Assembly: GCA_017470325.1 (NCBI GenBank) | Contig: JAFUES010000027.1 | Span: 1-45,426 of the forward strand | DNA from: Oscillospiraceae bacterium | GTDB lineage: Bacteria > Bacillota_A > Clostridia > Oscillospirales > Oscillospiraceae | Direction of reading: 5' to 3' | DNA: 45,426 bases | Shown here: positions 16,701 to 23,593 of the stretch, one piece after another | How positions within the stretch are numbered: position 1 is the first letter of the stretch | Layout: every line of letters starts with the position of its first letter | Translations under genes and position numbers: made by a program | Notes under the pieces: generated by a model | What the model was told of the DNA's origin: nothing | The model's database searches: none | The model's input: only the letters and a program-made list of their open reading frames with translations

Positions 16701-16758
16701 AGGCCGCAAGGCTGAAGATCATTGCGAGGGAAAGAAGAACGGATAGCACTTGCTTCAT
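13756..16758 (-). CDS. M16C-family zinc metalloprotease, lipoprotein (PreP/insulinase-like)
   Basis: 1000 aa. The N-terminus is a lipoprotein signal (MKQVLSVLLSLAMIFSLAAC, Cys20). The inverted zinc motif HxxEH is HVFEH (94-98), preceded by FTRPEDNTGLP and followed by ALMGSEKYPDSG; EGTVYSEM supplies the distal Glu (near 188). Length and motif context fit the M16C presequence-protease group, a two-half clam-shell enzyme degrading peptides of about 10-70 residues. The family is often cytoplasmic or organellar; a surface-anchored lipoprotein form is notable. It lies downstream of a GG-LysM gene, with a hairpin between. Inference: it may process or degrade exported peptides. Confidence 0.92.
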   Translation of the reverse strand: MKQVLSVLLSLAMIFSLAACAARPDRAGAREADEPVYGFRLKETRDFPLAGAKVLYFEHARTGAELLYIANSDTNRAFDLTFFTRPEDNTGLPHVFEHAALMGSEKYPDSGLFFDLLYQTYNTYMNAETGPAYTTYPVASLSEEQLLAYADFYTDSCLHPRVLEDESLFRQEAWRYRLEDAQAPLTIEGTVYSEMQAASNLYQASYYNMLRTAFPGASCGNISGGVPEEIPEMTWQALKAYHAAYYHPSNCIAYLYGKFEDYTAFLKLLDGYFSAYEKRERSADAEAWTPFEGLRQAEFFFPAEAGTDTEGASDLYYVFLCPGLKEDPQEELYLNTLTDLMAADASPVCRNLQQALPAAFLSTWISMGTPVDAIVFNISGIDREDATTAREAIDAGLREIGERGFSAELVDAMSASLNMNMRLSRENTALGVSLLTGQMIPYYAESGRIFDSLDYAEALQKMEAWNREGIYSRVTRDWLLDCASRVVSVTSPEPGKREELDEAEAARLAAVKASMSEEEISALVAETNAAEKENDASAYLKQLQAVSVRSLPEEAASYDIREETDRLGIRRLTAAVEVEDVGMPVLLLDAAGIRQEDLHWFVLYLSLLGELDTGSHSKEELQELSARYLFGGEFRQSLMDEYGTRNYHPYLRAAWLSSGEDLERGYGLAYELLYETRFEDTETLSGLIERNCSGMKSLITYSAYDTMMYRQLGAETPLYAYYSYCNGLDYYAFLEKTAARMQTEPDAVVKKLEQIQRQMKNRANAVALFAGAPELIEQNRSLSEQFFAKLDDRPAESAAYVFEKPAMCEALVVDETVQYNGLIGSFADMGLEAYTADMDAVASLVTDRCLIPQLREEYGVYTPMHCYDSFAGAYLISYRDPNIEETFSVYDQLSTMLAADKVDQETLDGYILACYSAYAMPEGELSGAIAAITSRLCGEPEDLKIQYMEELKSLTPARLQAYAAAYRELAENGHRFTVGSERAVSSHKEMYDRILRPFSI

Positions 16759-16791
16759 TATGGAAAGATCTCCTTGTCTGACATGAAATCT

Positions 16792-16820
16792 GCCCCTGCC
16801 GTGCTTTTTACGGCAGGGGC
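16792..16820 (-). terminator. Hairpin after GG-LysM gene (16831)
   Basis: GCCCCTGCCGT ... ACGGCAGGGGC with a 7-nt T-rich loop, 10 nt beyond the LysM stop and 34 nt before the M16C start. No further promoter is evident between hairpin and M16C gene, so partial termination is expected. Confidence 0.7.
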
Positions 16821-16830
16821 CGCGCCGCTC

Positions 16831-17094
16831 TCAGCGGATCACTGTGGGGTAGATGGTGAGCTTCTGCCCGGCAGTGATCACGTTGGGATTCTTGATGTCG
16901 TTCCACTGCTGGATCTGGGCTACGGTCACGCCGAAGCGGGGGGCGATCCCGGTCAGCACATCCCCGCTGGCAACGGTGTACACGATGTAGCTTCCGAAGT
17001 TCACATAGCTGCCTCTGGCGTACTTCTGCCAGCCGCCGGCGCCGCCGGTCACCTTCTCCAGATCCTTGTCCCGGATTCTCTTGCTGTCTGTCAT
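16831..17094 (-). CDS. Double-glycine leader LysM-domain peptide
   Basis: 87 aa, ATG 17094 with AAGGAGGGT upstream. The leader ends [11 protein letters not shown]; the next residues are [16 protein letters not shown]. The C-terminal part ([41 protein letters not shown]) is a complete LysM domain, which binds N-acetylglucosamine chains of peptidoglycan or chitin. The mature product would be about 69 aa: a free single LysM domain with a short N-terminal arm. Expected route: C39-ABC exporter (32132). Driven by box B2; followed by a hairpin and the M16C gene. Confidence 0.93.
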   Translation of the reverse strand: MTDSKRIRDKDLEKVTGGAGGWQKYARGSYVNFGSYIVYTVASGDVLTGIAPRFGVTVAQIQQWNDIKNPNVITAGQKLTIYPTVIR

Positions 17095-17149
17095 TTTTAT
17101 ACCCTCCTTATTCTTTGATATACGCCTGTACCTTTTCTGTTTGCAATGG

Positions 17150-17182
17150 GATATAGCGGAGCTCCCGGCACACGAGTGTCAC
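17150..17182 (-). promoter_or_regulatory. Box B2 upstream of GG-LysM gene
   Basis: Minus strand GTGACA (17182-17177), CTCGT, GTGCCG (17171-17166), 10 nt, TATATC (17155-17150). The repeat overlaps the last bases of the small membrane-protein gene (stop 17179). Confidence 0.65.
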
Positions 17183-17376
17183 AGCCGCTCCATCTGTTTG
17201 TTTTTATTCCTCTCCGCGCACCAGGACAAAAGGCCGCAGAGCGCCGGGCAGATCAGGCTGAGCACCAGACCAAAATGAACATCATTGTGGAACACCTGGG
17301 CGCTGACGAAAATGGCTATGTTGATCAGGAAAAAATAGGGAATGGCGTATCGGAAAATCCTGTTGATGTTTTTCAT
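17179..17376 (-). CDS. Small two-helix membrane protein
   Basis: 65 aa from ATG 17376, preceded by GGAGGGAG; the longer frame to 17442 has no ribosome site and would overlap box B3. Two hydrophobic segments are visible: about 10-28 (YAIPYFFLINIAIFVSAQV) and 35-52 (FGLVLSLICPALCGLLSW), with a basic tail (AERNKNKQMERL). No GG leader. Its own B box and its place before a GG-LysM gene suggest a role with the peptide system (immunity or accessory protein), but this rests on context only. Confidence 0.75.
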   Translation of the reverse strand: MKNINRIFRYAIPYFFLINIAIFVSAQVFHNDVHFGLVLSLICPALCGLLSWCAERNKNKQMERL

Positions 17377-17420
17377 GGCGGTTCTCCCTCCTGTCTCTTT
17401 CGTTTTTTCTTTACGGTCAC

Positions 17421-17453
17421 AGGATAACACCCGGAGCATCACACAAATGTCAC
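17421..17453 (-). promoter_or_regulatory. Box B3 upstream of small membrane protein
   Basis: Minus strand GTGACA (17453-17448), TTTGT, GTGATG (17442-17437), 10 nt, TATCCT (17426-17421). It is one of the best matches to the B consensus and lies 45-77 bp upstream of ATG 17376. Confidence 0.75.
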
Positions 17454-17458
17454 AGCGC

Positions 17459-17500
17459 GGACAGAGCCTGCGGCGGGAGGCTCCGCCGCAGGCTCTGTCC
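17459..17500 (-). terminator. Long GC-rich hairpin, copy 1
   Basis: GGACAGAGCCTGCGGCGG / CCGCCGCAGGCTCTGTCC (18-bp arms). It lies 78 nt beyond the stop of 17579 and directly before box B3. A copy with very few differences is at 19893-19934. There is no clear T-run on the minus strand, so its strength as a terminator is uncertain. Confidence 0.65.
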
Positions 17501-17578
17501 GCGTGTTATGTTGCTTTTTAAGACTCGTCTATGCGCGGTATAACTCCCGCCCGCCTATCCGCCCGGGCCGGCGGGCCG

Positions 17579-18121
17579 TCACGGGATGTAGACGATGGCG
17601 GTCCGCCGGAAGGCGGAGATCATATTCAAAAGCGCCGAATAGATAAGGCCCGCCGCGTAGATGACCGTCAGATTTCGCATGTTTCCCAGGAAAATACCGA
17701 AGACCACCGCCACAAGGGCCACTCCGATATTGGCGATACCCTCCGCCAGGCTGATTTTCCAGGACGGCGCCTCAAACTGTCTGGCTTCCCGCACGCGCAG
17801 GATATCGATCACGCCGGAGAAGGCATGCACGCCCAGCAGATACAGCACCGTGAACACGCCGTGACTGTCGGAAACGGAGAGCGTAAAGATACCGAAATCC
17901 AGGGCGATCACGCCGATGTACAGGATGCTGCGTCCATTCACCATGTGCCGCGCCATGGAGAAGTAATAGATGAGATTGCGCGCGCCGAATACGATCAGCG
18001 CCAGACTGAGCAGCGCGCTCACCAGCAAAAAGCCGTCTTCCCCCAGTCTGATCAGGATCCACGCGATCAAACAGGAGCCCAGTGCGCGGAAAAGCTTCCC
18101 GATCCGTTTCGCCAGGGTCAT
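17579..18121 (-). CDS. HdeD/DUF308-like multi-pass membrane protein
   Basis: 180 aa with about six hydrophobic segments (CLIAWILIRLGEDGFLLVSALLSLALIVFGARNL region; SILYIGVIALDFGIFTL; VFTVLYLLGVHAFSGVIDIL; IANIGVALVAVVFGIFLG; LTVIYAAGLIYSALLNMISAF). The paired helices with small-residue motifs are like the HdeD/DUF308 family, whose molecular role is poorly known (acid-stress link in E. coli). ATG overlaps the stop of the DUF6765-like gene by 4 nt. Last gene of the box A3 unit. Confidence 0.7.
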   Translation of the reverse strand: MTLAKRIGKLFRALGSCLIAWILIRLGEDGFLLVSALLSLALIVFGARNLIYYFSMARHMVNGRSILYIGVIALDFGIFTLSVSDSHGVFTVLYLLGVHAFSGVIDILRVREARQFEAPSWKISLAEGIANIGVALVAVVFGIFLGNMRNLTVIYAAGLIYSALLNMISAFRRTAIVYIP

Positions 18122-19284
18122 CGTGTCTCATCCCCTTTCTCCTGCTCCAGCAGCCGCCGGTAATCGCGGATCCCGCGAAAGCCCTTCGCGGAAAAGTCCA
18201 CCGAAAAGCCGGCCAGAAGATTTCCGGAGCGAAAGATCGCATTGGTCACCATGCTCTTGTGCGCCATGGCAGCCAGGAAAAACGCGCCGAGAAAGGTCTT
18301 GTCCTTCTCCGTCCTGTCCGCGGCAAGGTACTCTGCCTGATACTTTTCCAGATCGAAGTCCTCGATCTCCCGTCCGGCGATCTGTTCCGCCAACGCTTTC
18401 CAGTCGCCGCAGGCATCCGGCTGCCGCCTGGCAAGGATCCTGCGGATCTCCTCCGCCCAGGGCGCCACGGTTTCATAAGCATAGCTGTCCGCCGCGAAAT
18501 CGGGGGCGCCGCCGCGAAGATACTCCATGGCGCGGACCATCTGACAGAAGGCCTTGAAATACTCCGTGGGATTGTCCTTGAAGTTTTCCTCGTATCCGGC
18601 CCAGGCCGGCAGATACTTATAGCGTATAAAGCTATAGTCCGGCAGGTGTCCTGCCCGCCCGTGGCCCAGGTTCATGATCGAATTTTCCGACCACTGATAG
18701 ACGCTGTTGGAATAGATCCCCCGCTCCAGATCGTCCGGCGCGCCGGGACTGTGGCGAAACCGGACCGTCCGCCAGACATCCTGTCCCCCCTCGTCGATCA
18801 GCTCGTAGAAATAGGCGTCCGTGTTGTTGATGACCAGGGAGGGCGTCCCGGCAAAGTTCCTGTGCGCCCAGGTATCGGCCAGCACATGCATGGCGATCCC
18901 CACGGCCTGGGTGCCGCGCTTCGCGGCAAGCTCCACCGTATCCCGCACCAGCGCGCCGTTGGGTCTGCAGATCAGGCGGTATTTGCTGCGGTACAAGCGG
19001 GAGGCGCGCTTCACCTGCGCATGCAGATCGTAGGGCAGGAAGTGGAAGGAAGCCCAAATGCGCGTGATATCCTGCAGGCCGACCAGATCGGTCCTGGCCT
19101 CCATCAGCTCCAGCTGCAGCTGGGTCGTCGCCGCGGCGCGCGGCCCTTTGAGTTTGGACAGGAAGGTCGCGGAGCACCAGTCCACAAGCTGGGCGCTGTA
19201 AGAGATCTCCTGGCCTTCCTCATGGGAGTATCCCGCGATGCGCGCGGCACAGTAGGTCGCGTAGTAATGAAAATCCTTCTGCAT
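18118..19284 (-). CDS. DUF6765-family protein (zinc-phospholipase-like fold)
   Basis: 388 aa. It starts MQKDFHYYATYCAARIAGYS and has SAQLVDWCSATF, then VGIAMHVLADTWAHRNFAG. The N-terminal FHYY and the His/Asp-rich helix HVLADTWAH are typical of DUF6765 proteins, related by helical His/Asp pattern to zinc-dependent phospholipase C/S1-P1 nuclease folds. No signal peptide or membrane segment is visible, so it is probably cytoplasmic. Activity is not established for the family. It is coupled to the membrane protein at 17579 by a 4-nt overlap and preceded by another membrane protein. Confidence 0.75.
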   Translation of the reverse strand: MQKDFHYYATYCAARIAGYSHEEGQEISYSAQLVDWCSATFLSKLKGPRAAATTQLQLELMEARTDLVGLQDITRIWASFHFLPYDLHAQVKRASRLYRSKYRLICRPNGALVRDTVELAAKRGTQAVGIAMHVLADTWAHRNFAGTPSLVINNTDAYFYELIDEGGQDVWRTVRFRHSPGAPDDLERGIYSNSVYQWSENSIMNLGHGRAGHLPDYSFIRYKYLPAWAGYEENFKDNPTEYFKAFCQMVRAMEYLRGGAPDFAADSYAYETVAPWAEEIRRILARRQPDACGDWKALAEQIAGREIEDFDLEKYQAEYLAADRTEKDKTFLGAFFLAAMAHKSMVTNAIFRSGNLLAGFSVDFSAKGFRGIRDYRRLLEQEKGDETR

Positions 19285-19290
19285 TCCCGT

Positions 19291-19773
19291 TCACCCGATG
19301 TTCAGCTTGCTGAGCTTTTTGAACTTTCTCGCCGTAAAGGCAAGCTCCCCCATGATGATCGCGGAGCTGAGCTCCACCAGCAGGGACGCGGCGGTATCCA
19401 GGACAGACCCTTCCGTCAGCCCCGCTCGAAACAGCTGCACGACGGTTATCACAGAACTCAGCGCCTGAAAGGTAAAAAGCGCATAGGCGGCGACCATGTA
19501 GCCGTTTCCCTTTTGCTTTCCCGCCGCCTCGGCTCTGGCCGACTTTCCGATATAAAACCGCAGCCACACATCCAGAACAAAAAGCAGGAGCAGCCCAAAG
19601 AAAAACGCAAGGATCGCACCCCTCGAAAACTGCTCCGCCGCGGCGACCGTCGGGACGGCCGTGTCCGCCCTCGGGATCAGCAGCGGCTTGAGCAGCTCCC
19701 AGACCGTAAAAACGATCACGCCGCTGCCAAGAATGCTGAGATCGCTTCGACAGCGTCTGAATTCTGTTTCCAT
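19291..19773 (-). CDS. Four-helix membrane protein, unknown function
   Basis: 160 aa from ATG 19773 (GGAGG 7 nt upstream). Hydrophobic segments lie near 13-33, 50-72, 90-112 and 124-145; loops are short. The C-terminus is basic (FTARKFKKLSKLN). No known family recognised. It opens the box A3 unit with the DUF6765-like and HdeD-like genes, so the three could act together in the membrane. Confidence 0.72.
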   Translation of the reverse strand: METEFRRCRSDLSILGSGVIVFTVWELLKPLLIPRADTAVPTVAAAEQFSRGAILAFFFGLLLLFVLDVWLRFYIGKSARAEAAGKQKGNGYMVAAYALFTFQALSSVITVVQLFRAGLTEGSVLDTAASLLVELSSAIIMGELAFTARKFKKLSKLNIG

Positions 19774-19811
19774 ATCGATGCCTCCGTCCGACGGCATTTT
19801 CTTATAAAACA

Positions 19812-19842
19812 AGTGTATCGGCTGCTGTCCAACAAATGTCCA
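19812..19842 (-). promoter_or_regulatory. Box A3 with -10
   Basis: Minus strand TGGACA (19842-19837), TTTGT, TGGACA (19831-19826), 8 nt, TACACT (19817-19812). It precedes the four-helix membrane protein (ATG 19773). A degenerate B box lies just upstream. Confidence 0.75.
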
Positions 19843-19854
19843 GTAAACCATTGC

Positions 19855-19887
19855 GGGACAGCGTCCGGAGCCTCACAAAAATATCGC
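19855..19887 (-). promoter_or_regulatory. Box B4, degenerate
   Basis: Minus strand GCGATA (19887-19882), TTTTT, GTGAGG (19876-19871), 10 nt, TGTCCC (19860-19855). Both half-sites and the -10 are weak. It flanks hairpin copy 2 exactly as box B3 flanks hairpin copy 1, so it may be a decayed duplicate. Confidence 0.35.
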
Positions 19888-19892
19888 AGCCC

Positions 19893-19934
19893 GGACAGAG
19901 CCTGCGGCGGGAGGATCCGCCGCAGGCTCTGTCT
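19893..19934 (-). terminator. Long GC-rich hairpin, copy 2
   Basis: GGACAGAGCCTGCGGCGG / CCGCCGCAGGCTCTGTC, close copy of 17459-17500. It lies just beyond the GG-peptide gene (stop 19945); on the minus strand the hairpin is followed by GGGCTGCGATATTTTTGTG with a short T-run, so termination is more plausible here. Confidence 0.7.
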
Positions 19935-19944
19935 GCGTATTGTT

Positions 19945-20187
19945 TTATGATTCGATCTTAATAATATCTTTGCTTATACCTGTCTTACTCGCCGCCTCCA
20001 AAATTGTCCGGAAATCATCGCTGTAAAACCTGCCGAGCTTGCCGTTTTTCATCATGCCCTCAAGTTTGTATAGAGCCACTCCGTCGACGGCGCTGCCGTC
20101 AGCCATATAATAAATGCTTCCGCCGGCAACTTCATCCAGCATTTCATCCGTTAATTCCACATAATCGCGTTTCGTTTGTTCGCTCAT
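19945..20187 (-). CDS. Double-glycine leader protein, cargo unknown
   Basis: 80 aa from ATG 20187 (AAAGGAGGG upstream); the frame upstream to 20226 overlaps the previous gene region and lacks a better site. The leader ends VELTDEMLDEVAGG. The mature 57 aa begins SIYYMADGSAVDGVALYKLEG and is amphipathic, with a SDDFRTILEAASKTGI helix. There is no LysM, CW_7 or Cys motif. It follows the large solute-binding-like lipoprotein by 49 nt in the same unit. Export by the C39 system is inferred from the leader. Confidence 0.82.
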   Translation of the reverse strand: MSEQTKRDYVELTDEMLDEVAGGSIYYMADGSAVDGVALYKLEGMMKNGKLGRFYSDDFRTILEAASKTGISKDIIKIES

Positions 20188-20236
20188 GATAATGCCCTCC
20201 TTTCGAAAGCTCTTTGCAAAGTTCAATCAAAATCGG

Positions 20237-22705
20237 TCAGCGCTGTTCGTTCACGTAGATATTCGCGCGGCTCTGGATCTGCTTTACGGCCTCGTCAAGG
20301 CTTCGCTGGTCCGCGAAATAGCCCGCCGCGCCGCTTACAATGATCTCTTTCACGCTGTCGTCTGTGTGCAGCACATGGGTGGTGGCGCCAATGATCTCTT
20401 CCACAGCGGCCACGTCCGCCTGCGTCGCGGCCTGCAGCTTGACCTCCGCGCCGCCGAGATTCACACTGCCCCGATCCACAGGGAGCCGCTTCCCATTCGC
20501 GTCAAGCATATAGCTGCCGTCCGGATTGCGCTGGTACTGCTGCGCCATGGCCTCCTGCTTCATCTCCTCATAGACGGAGAGATTGGTGGGGAAGGCAAAG
20601 CCCTTAAACTGTTCCTGGTATACCGGAAGGAAGAATTGGCGTACGAACTGCCAGGCCGCGTCTCTGTCGGCACAGGTGGAAGAAATGGCAAAGGCATTTC
20701 CCATCTGCGCGAACATGCTGCCGACGCCGTGCTCCGTCGGATATCCCACGAAGGTAACAGGCTCTCCTCCGAGGCCGAGCGTGTGGGTCTGCATATCCTC
20801 AAAGCAGGTGACGCTGCACTGCTTCATCAGCTGCAGGCCCGCTGCCATCCGCGTGTCCTGATCCAGATCTGCCGCACTGTCAAGGCCCGCGCTCCAGTCA
20901 AAGCTGGTCGGGAACTCTTTGACAAACTGCAAAAACTGACGGAAGCTGTCGCTGTCGAAGGCGCACTCGCCCGTGCTCCAGTCCACGTATTCTCCCAGTT
21001 CCAGGTACAGCAGGAACTCCATGGCGTCGTCCCTGGTGGTGTACAGATCGAAAACCGTGCTCCCGGGATTGACCGCCTGCAGCTCACGCATGGCCGCGCT
21101 CATGTCTTCCATGGTCCAGCCCATTTGATCTCCCACCACGCTGCTGAGGCCGGCTGTGGTCAGCACATAGTAATTGCCTACGCTCTGATACAGCTTCCCG
21201 TTTTCCTCAAAGGCCTCCAGGACCTGCGTGTTGAGCTTGTCGAAGCCCAGGTCCGGGTCCGCGGCGATGTAGGGCAGAAGATCCACCAGGATCCCTTTTG
21301 CCTCCAGACGGCCCACCGGCAGCAGGCTGATGTCCAGGATATCGGGAACATTTCCCGCGATCAGCTCCGTCTGCAGCCTTGTAAGCCCCGCGTTCCAGTC
21401 CTCCGGATTGCCGGTGGAATAGTCATTGTACTGGGCATAGTCCGTCACTTCGATCCGGTATTCCGAATTGGAACGGTTAAAGCGGCTCACCATCTCGCTG
21501 GTAAAGGGGTAGAGGTTCAAAACCGCCATGTGAAGGACCTTTTTCTCCCCGGTCTCCCCGGGATCCGCCGGACTCAATATGGCCAGCTCCTGCTTCGCGT
21601 TCTCTCCGGAAGCCTGCCCGGACACGGTCACCACCCGGTCATCGGACAGCACGCAGACGCTGTCTCCGTCGCTGTGTACCACGCTGCAGTCCGTCCAGGC
21701 AAACAGCTTTTCCGTCTCGGCGGTATCCACATGCAGCCGGAACATACTGTCCCCGGCGCTGTAAAACATCTGTCCGGCCGTCTGCGCCCCGTTCATCGAG
21801 TCGAGGAATTCGTCCAGGGTGAGGATTTCTTCCAGGCTTTCCTCCTGCAGATTTACGAAGCTGAAGATCGGATGCGCCCCGCTGTAGGCCGCCGTTACGA
21901 TCCTGCCGTCCGCCAGGCGCGTGAGGCCCGCGATCTCTCCATACAGCGGGATCTGGTGCTTCAGCTCTCCGCTCTCGCCGTCAAGGACATAGATCTGATT
22001 GTCCTCCACGTAGGAACCGTTTCCCGCGAACCATTCATGGACCGCTATGCACAGGTTCCCCTCCTCATCCGCGGTGAAGCCCGCCAGGTCGAAAGAATAT
22101 GTGCCATCTTTACCGGCCGTTTCCGCGCTGTGCCTGGCAAGTGCCTGCAGCGGAAGGCTTTGCAGCACCGTCCCGTCAGTTTGGATATGCACGAGCTTCT
22201 TATCCTCGCTGCCGCCCTCTTCACTTGTCACATAGTGGTTCTCCAGGACCCAAAGGCTTCCGTCCCCGGCCGCGTAAAGCCGTTCAAACAGCACGCCGCT
22301 GTTTTCTCCCGTCTGCTTTTCCGGGCGATCCGGCGAATACGGAAGGAGCTCCGTATTCCCGTTCAGATCGGTCCTGCCGATCACCGGTCCATAGACCCAG
22401 TACTGCTCCGGCCATTCGGGTTCGGCGCCGTCCGGCGTCTCATCCGCGATCACGCCGGAGGTCGTGAAATACAGGCTGTCCCCCACGGCCGTCAGATTCC
22501 GCACGCCGCCGTAAAGGCCCTCGGTCTCCAGCGGTACGAACCGGGCCTGCCAGACCCCCTCAGGCTGTCCCTGCCCCGCGTCGCCGTCAGGCCCGGGGCT
22601 CGTCTGCTGGGCCGTATCGGCAGTTGAAGATCCGGTATTCCCGCAGGCCGCCAGCATGCTGATCACGAGCAGCAAACAGATACAGATGATACATTTCTTT
22701 CTCAT
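20237..22705 (-). CDS. Large lipoprotein: beta-propeller-like N-terminus plus extracellular solute-binding domain
   Basis: 822 aa from ATG 22705. Lipoprotein signal MRKKCIICICLLLVISMLAAC (Cys21). Residues about 50-370 have repeated strand-turn units (GDSLYFTTSG, DGSLWVLEN, EEGNLCIAVHEW, DNQIYVLDGESGEL, ADGRIVTAAYSG) suggesting a beta-propeller. From about 400, LHMAVLNLYPFTSEMVSRFNRSNSEYRIEVTDYAQY ... LQTELIAGNVPDILDIS is a type 1 solute-binding fold. No permease genes are nearby, so it is an orphan binding protein, perhaps a receptor. It lies between a GG-LysM gene (with intervening hairpin) and a GG peptide. Confidence 0.88.
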   Translation of the reverse strand: MRKKCIICICLLLVISMLAACGNTGSSTADTAQQTSPGPDGDAGQGQPEGVWQARFVPLETEGLYGGVRNLTAVGDSLYFTTSGVIADETPDGAEPEWPEQYWVYGPVIGRTDLNGNTELLPYSPDRPEKQTGENSGVLFERLYAAGDGSLWVLENHYVTSEEGGSEDKKLVHIQTDGTVLQSLPLQALARHSAETAGKDGTYSFDLAGFTADEEGNLCIAVHEWFAGNGSYVEDNQIYVLDGESGELKHQIPLYGEIAGLTRLADGRIVTAAYSGAHPIFSFVNLQEESLEEILTLDEFLDSMNGAQTAGQMFYSAGDSMFRLHVDTAETEKLFAWTDCSVVHSDGDSVCVLSDDRVVTVSGQASGENAKQELAILSPADPGETGEKKVLHMAVLNLYPFTSEMVSRFNRSNSEYRIEVTDYAQYNDYSTGNPEDWNAGLTRLQTELIAGNVPDILDISLLPVGRLEAKGILVDLLPYIAADPDLGFDKLNTQVLEAFEENGKLYQSVGNYYVLTTAGLSSVVGDQMGWTMEDMSAAMRELQAVNPGSTVFDLYTTRDDAMEFLLYLELGEYVDWSTGECAFDSDSFRQFLQFVKEFPTSFDWSAGLDSAADLDQDTRMAAGLQLMKQCSVTCFEDMQTHTLGLGGEPVTFVGYPTEHGVGSMFAQMGNAFAISSTCADRDAAWQFVRQFFLPVYQEQFKGFAFPTNLSVYEEMKQEAMAQQYQRNPDGSYMLDANGKRLPVDRGSVNLGGAEVKLQAATQADVAAVEEIIGATTHVLHTDDSVKEIIVSGAAGYFADQRSLDEAVKQIQSRANIYVNEQR

Positions 22706-22741
22706 TGGTTTTTCTTCTCCAAGACCACATGGGTTTTCATC

Positions 22742-22777
22742 AAAAAGCCCCGCTATCAAACGACAGCGGGGCTTTTT
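22742..22777 (-). terminator. Terminator-like hairpin after GG-LysM gene (22790)
   Basis: AAAAAGCCCCGCT ... AGCGGGGCTTTTT: a GC stem with A/T tails in both directions, a textbook intrinsic terminator shape. It is followed 37 nt later by the lipoprotein start, with no room for a B box, so readthrough or partial termination is expected. Confidence 0.85.
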
Positions 22778-22789
22778 CTGTGTACTCGC

Positions 22790-23050
22790 TCAGCGGACAA
22801 TCGTGGGATAAATGGTGAGCTTCTGGCCAACGCTGATCACATTGGGATTTTTGATGTTGTTCCAGTCCTGGATCTGCTTGACGGTAACACCGAAGCGGGG
22901 CGCGATCCCGCTCAGCACGTCGCCGCTGGCTACGGTGTAAACGATGTAGTTGCCGTAGCTGACGTAAGAGCCCTTCGCGTACTGCTTCCAGCCGCCTGCG
23001 CCGCCGGTCACGCCTTCCAGTTCTGCGTCGTTGATTTTCACTTCTGCCAT
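22790..23050 (-). CDS. Double-glycine leader LysM-domain peptide
   Basis: 86 aa. Leader [17 protein letters not shown], then [17 protein letters not shown] and a full LysM domain ([42 protein letters not shown]). It differs from the peptide at 25960 by two residues (Gly/Thr near 20, Ile/Val near the end), indicating a recent duplication or gene conversion. Co-transcribed downstream of the CW_7 GG protein (58 nt gap). Confidence 0.93.
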   Translation of the reverse strand: MAEVKINDAELEGVTGGAGGWKQYAKGSYVSYGNYIVYTVASGDVLSGIAPRFGVTVKQIQDWNNIKNPNVISVGQKLTIYPTIVR

Positions 23051-23107
23051 TGTTTTTTCCTCCTGTTTATTGATTTATTGTTTTGTTGATTTGTTGACTT
23101 CTTATGC

Positions 23108-23440
23108 TTACTTCAGGATCTCGTTGACCAGATCCTGGACAAGGCCGGCGTCAAAGCCCGCGGCGCGCAGGGCCTTCACACGAGCCTGCCCGTTGCCGTA
23201 CTTGCCGTCGATCACCTCGCTGGCGACCTTGCCGTAACCCTTGGCCAGGCCGTTCACCAGGTGCTGTACCGCCCAGTAATCATAGCCCGCTGCGGCGAGT
23301 CTTTTCTTGCGCTCCTCACCGTTGCCATACTTTCCGTTCATCACATCCAGCGCTACTTTGTAGTTTGCGGAAGAGCCGCCTGCCACTCCGCCGAGCTCCT
23401 CGTCGGCCAGCTTCTCAACTTTCTTTTCCAGTTCGCTCAT
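23108..23440 (-). CDS. Double-glycine leader protein with two CW_7 (Cpl-7-like) repeats
   Basis: 110 aa from ATG 23440 (AAAGGAG upstream). The leader ends KLADEELGGVAGG. Two similar repeats follow: VALDVMNGKYGNGEERKKRL ... GYDYWAVQHLVN and VASEVIDGKYGNGQARVKAL ... GFDAGLVQDLVN. These are CW_7 motifs, the muropeptide-binding modules at the C-terminus of Cpl-7 phage lysozyme. Here there is no catalytic domain: the mature product is a bare tandem wall-binding module of about 88 aa. First gene of the box B5 unit. Confidence 0.92.
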   Translation of the reverse strand: MSELEKKVEKLADEELGGVAGGSSANYKVALDVMNGKYGNGEERKKRLAAAGYDYWAVQHLVNGLAKGYGKVASEVIDGKYGNGQARVKALRAAGFDAGLVQDLVNEILK

Positions 23441-23494
23441 GATCTTTTCTCCTTTCGTATTTCAGCTTTTTTGTTTTTTCTTGCTTACGTGTGC

Positions 23495-23527
23495 ATCTTA
23501 GCATAGCTTCCATCACACATCTGTCAC
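23495..23527 (-). promoter_or_regulatory. Box B5 upstream of CW_7 GG protein
   Basis: Minus strand GTGACA (23527-23522), GATGT, GTGATG (23516-23511), 10 nt, TAAGAT (23500-23495). ATG follows 54 bp downstream. Confidence 0.72.
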
Positions 23528-23553
23528 ACGGGATCTCATTTCTTTTTCGGGTC

Positions 23554-23581
23554 GGCGCCGGCCAAAGGGACGGCCGGCGCC
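23554..23581 (-). terminator. GC-rich hairpin after GG-LysM gene (23594)
   Basis: GGCGCCGGCC / GGCCGGCGCC with an 8-nt loop, 12 nt beyond the LysM stop and just upstream of box B5. No T-run on the minus strand. Confidence 0.55.
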
Positions 23582-23593
23582 GGACCCTGTGAA

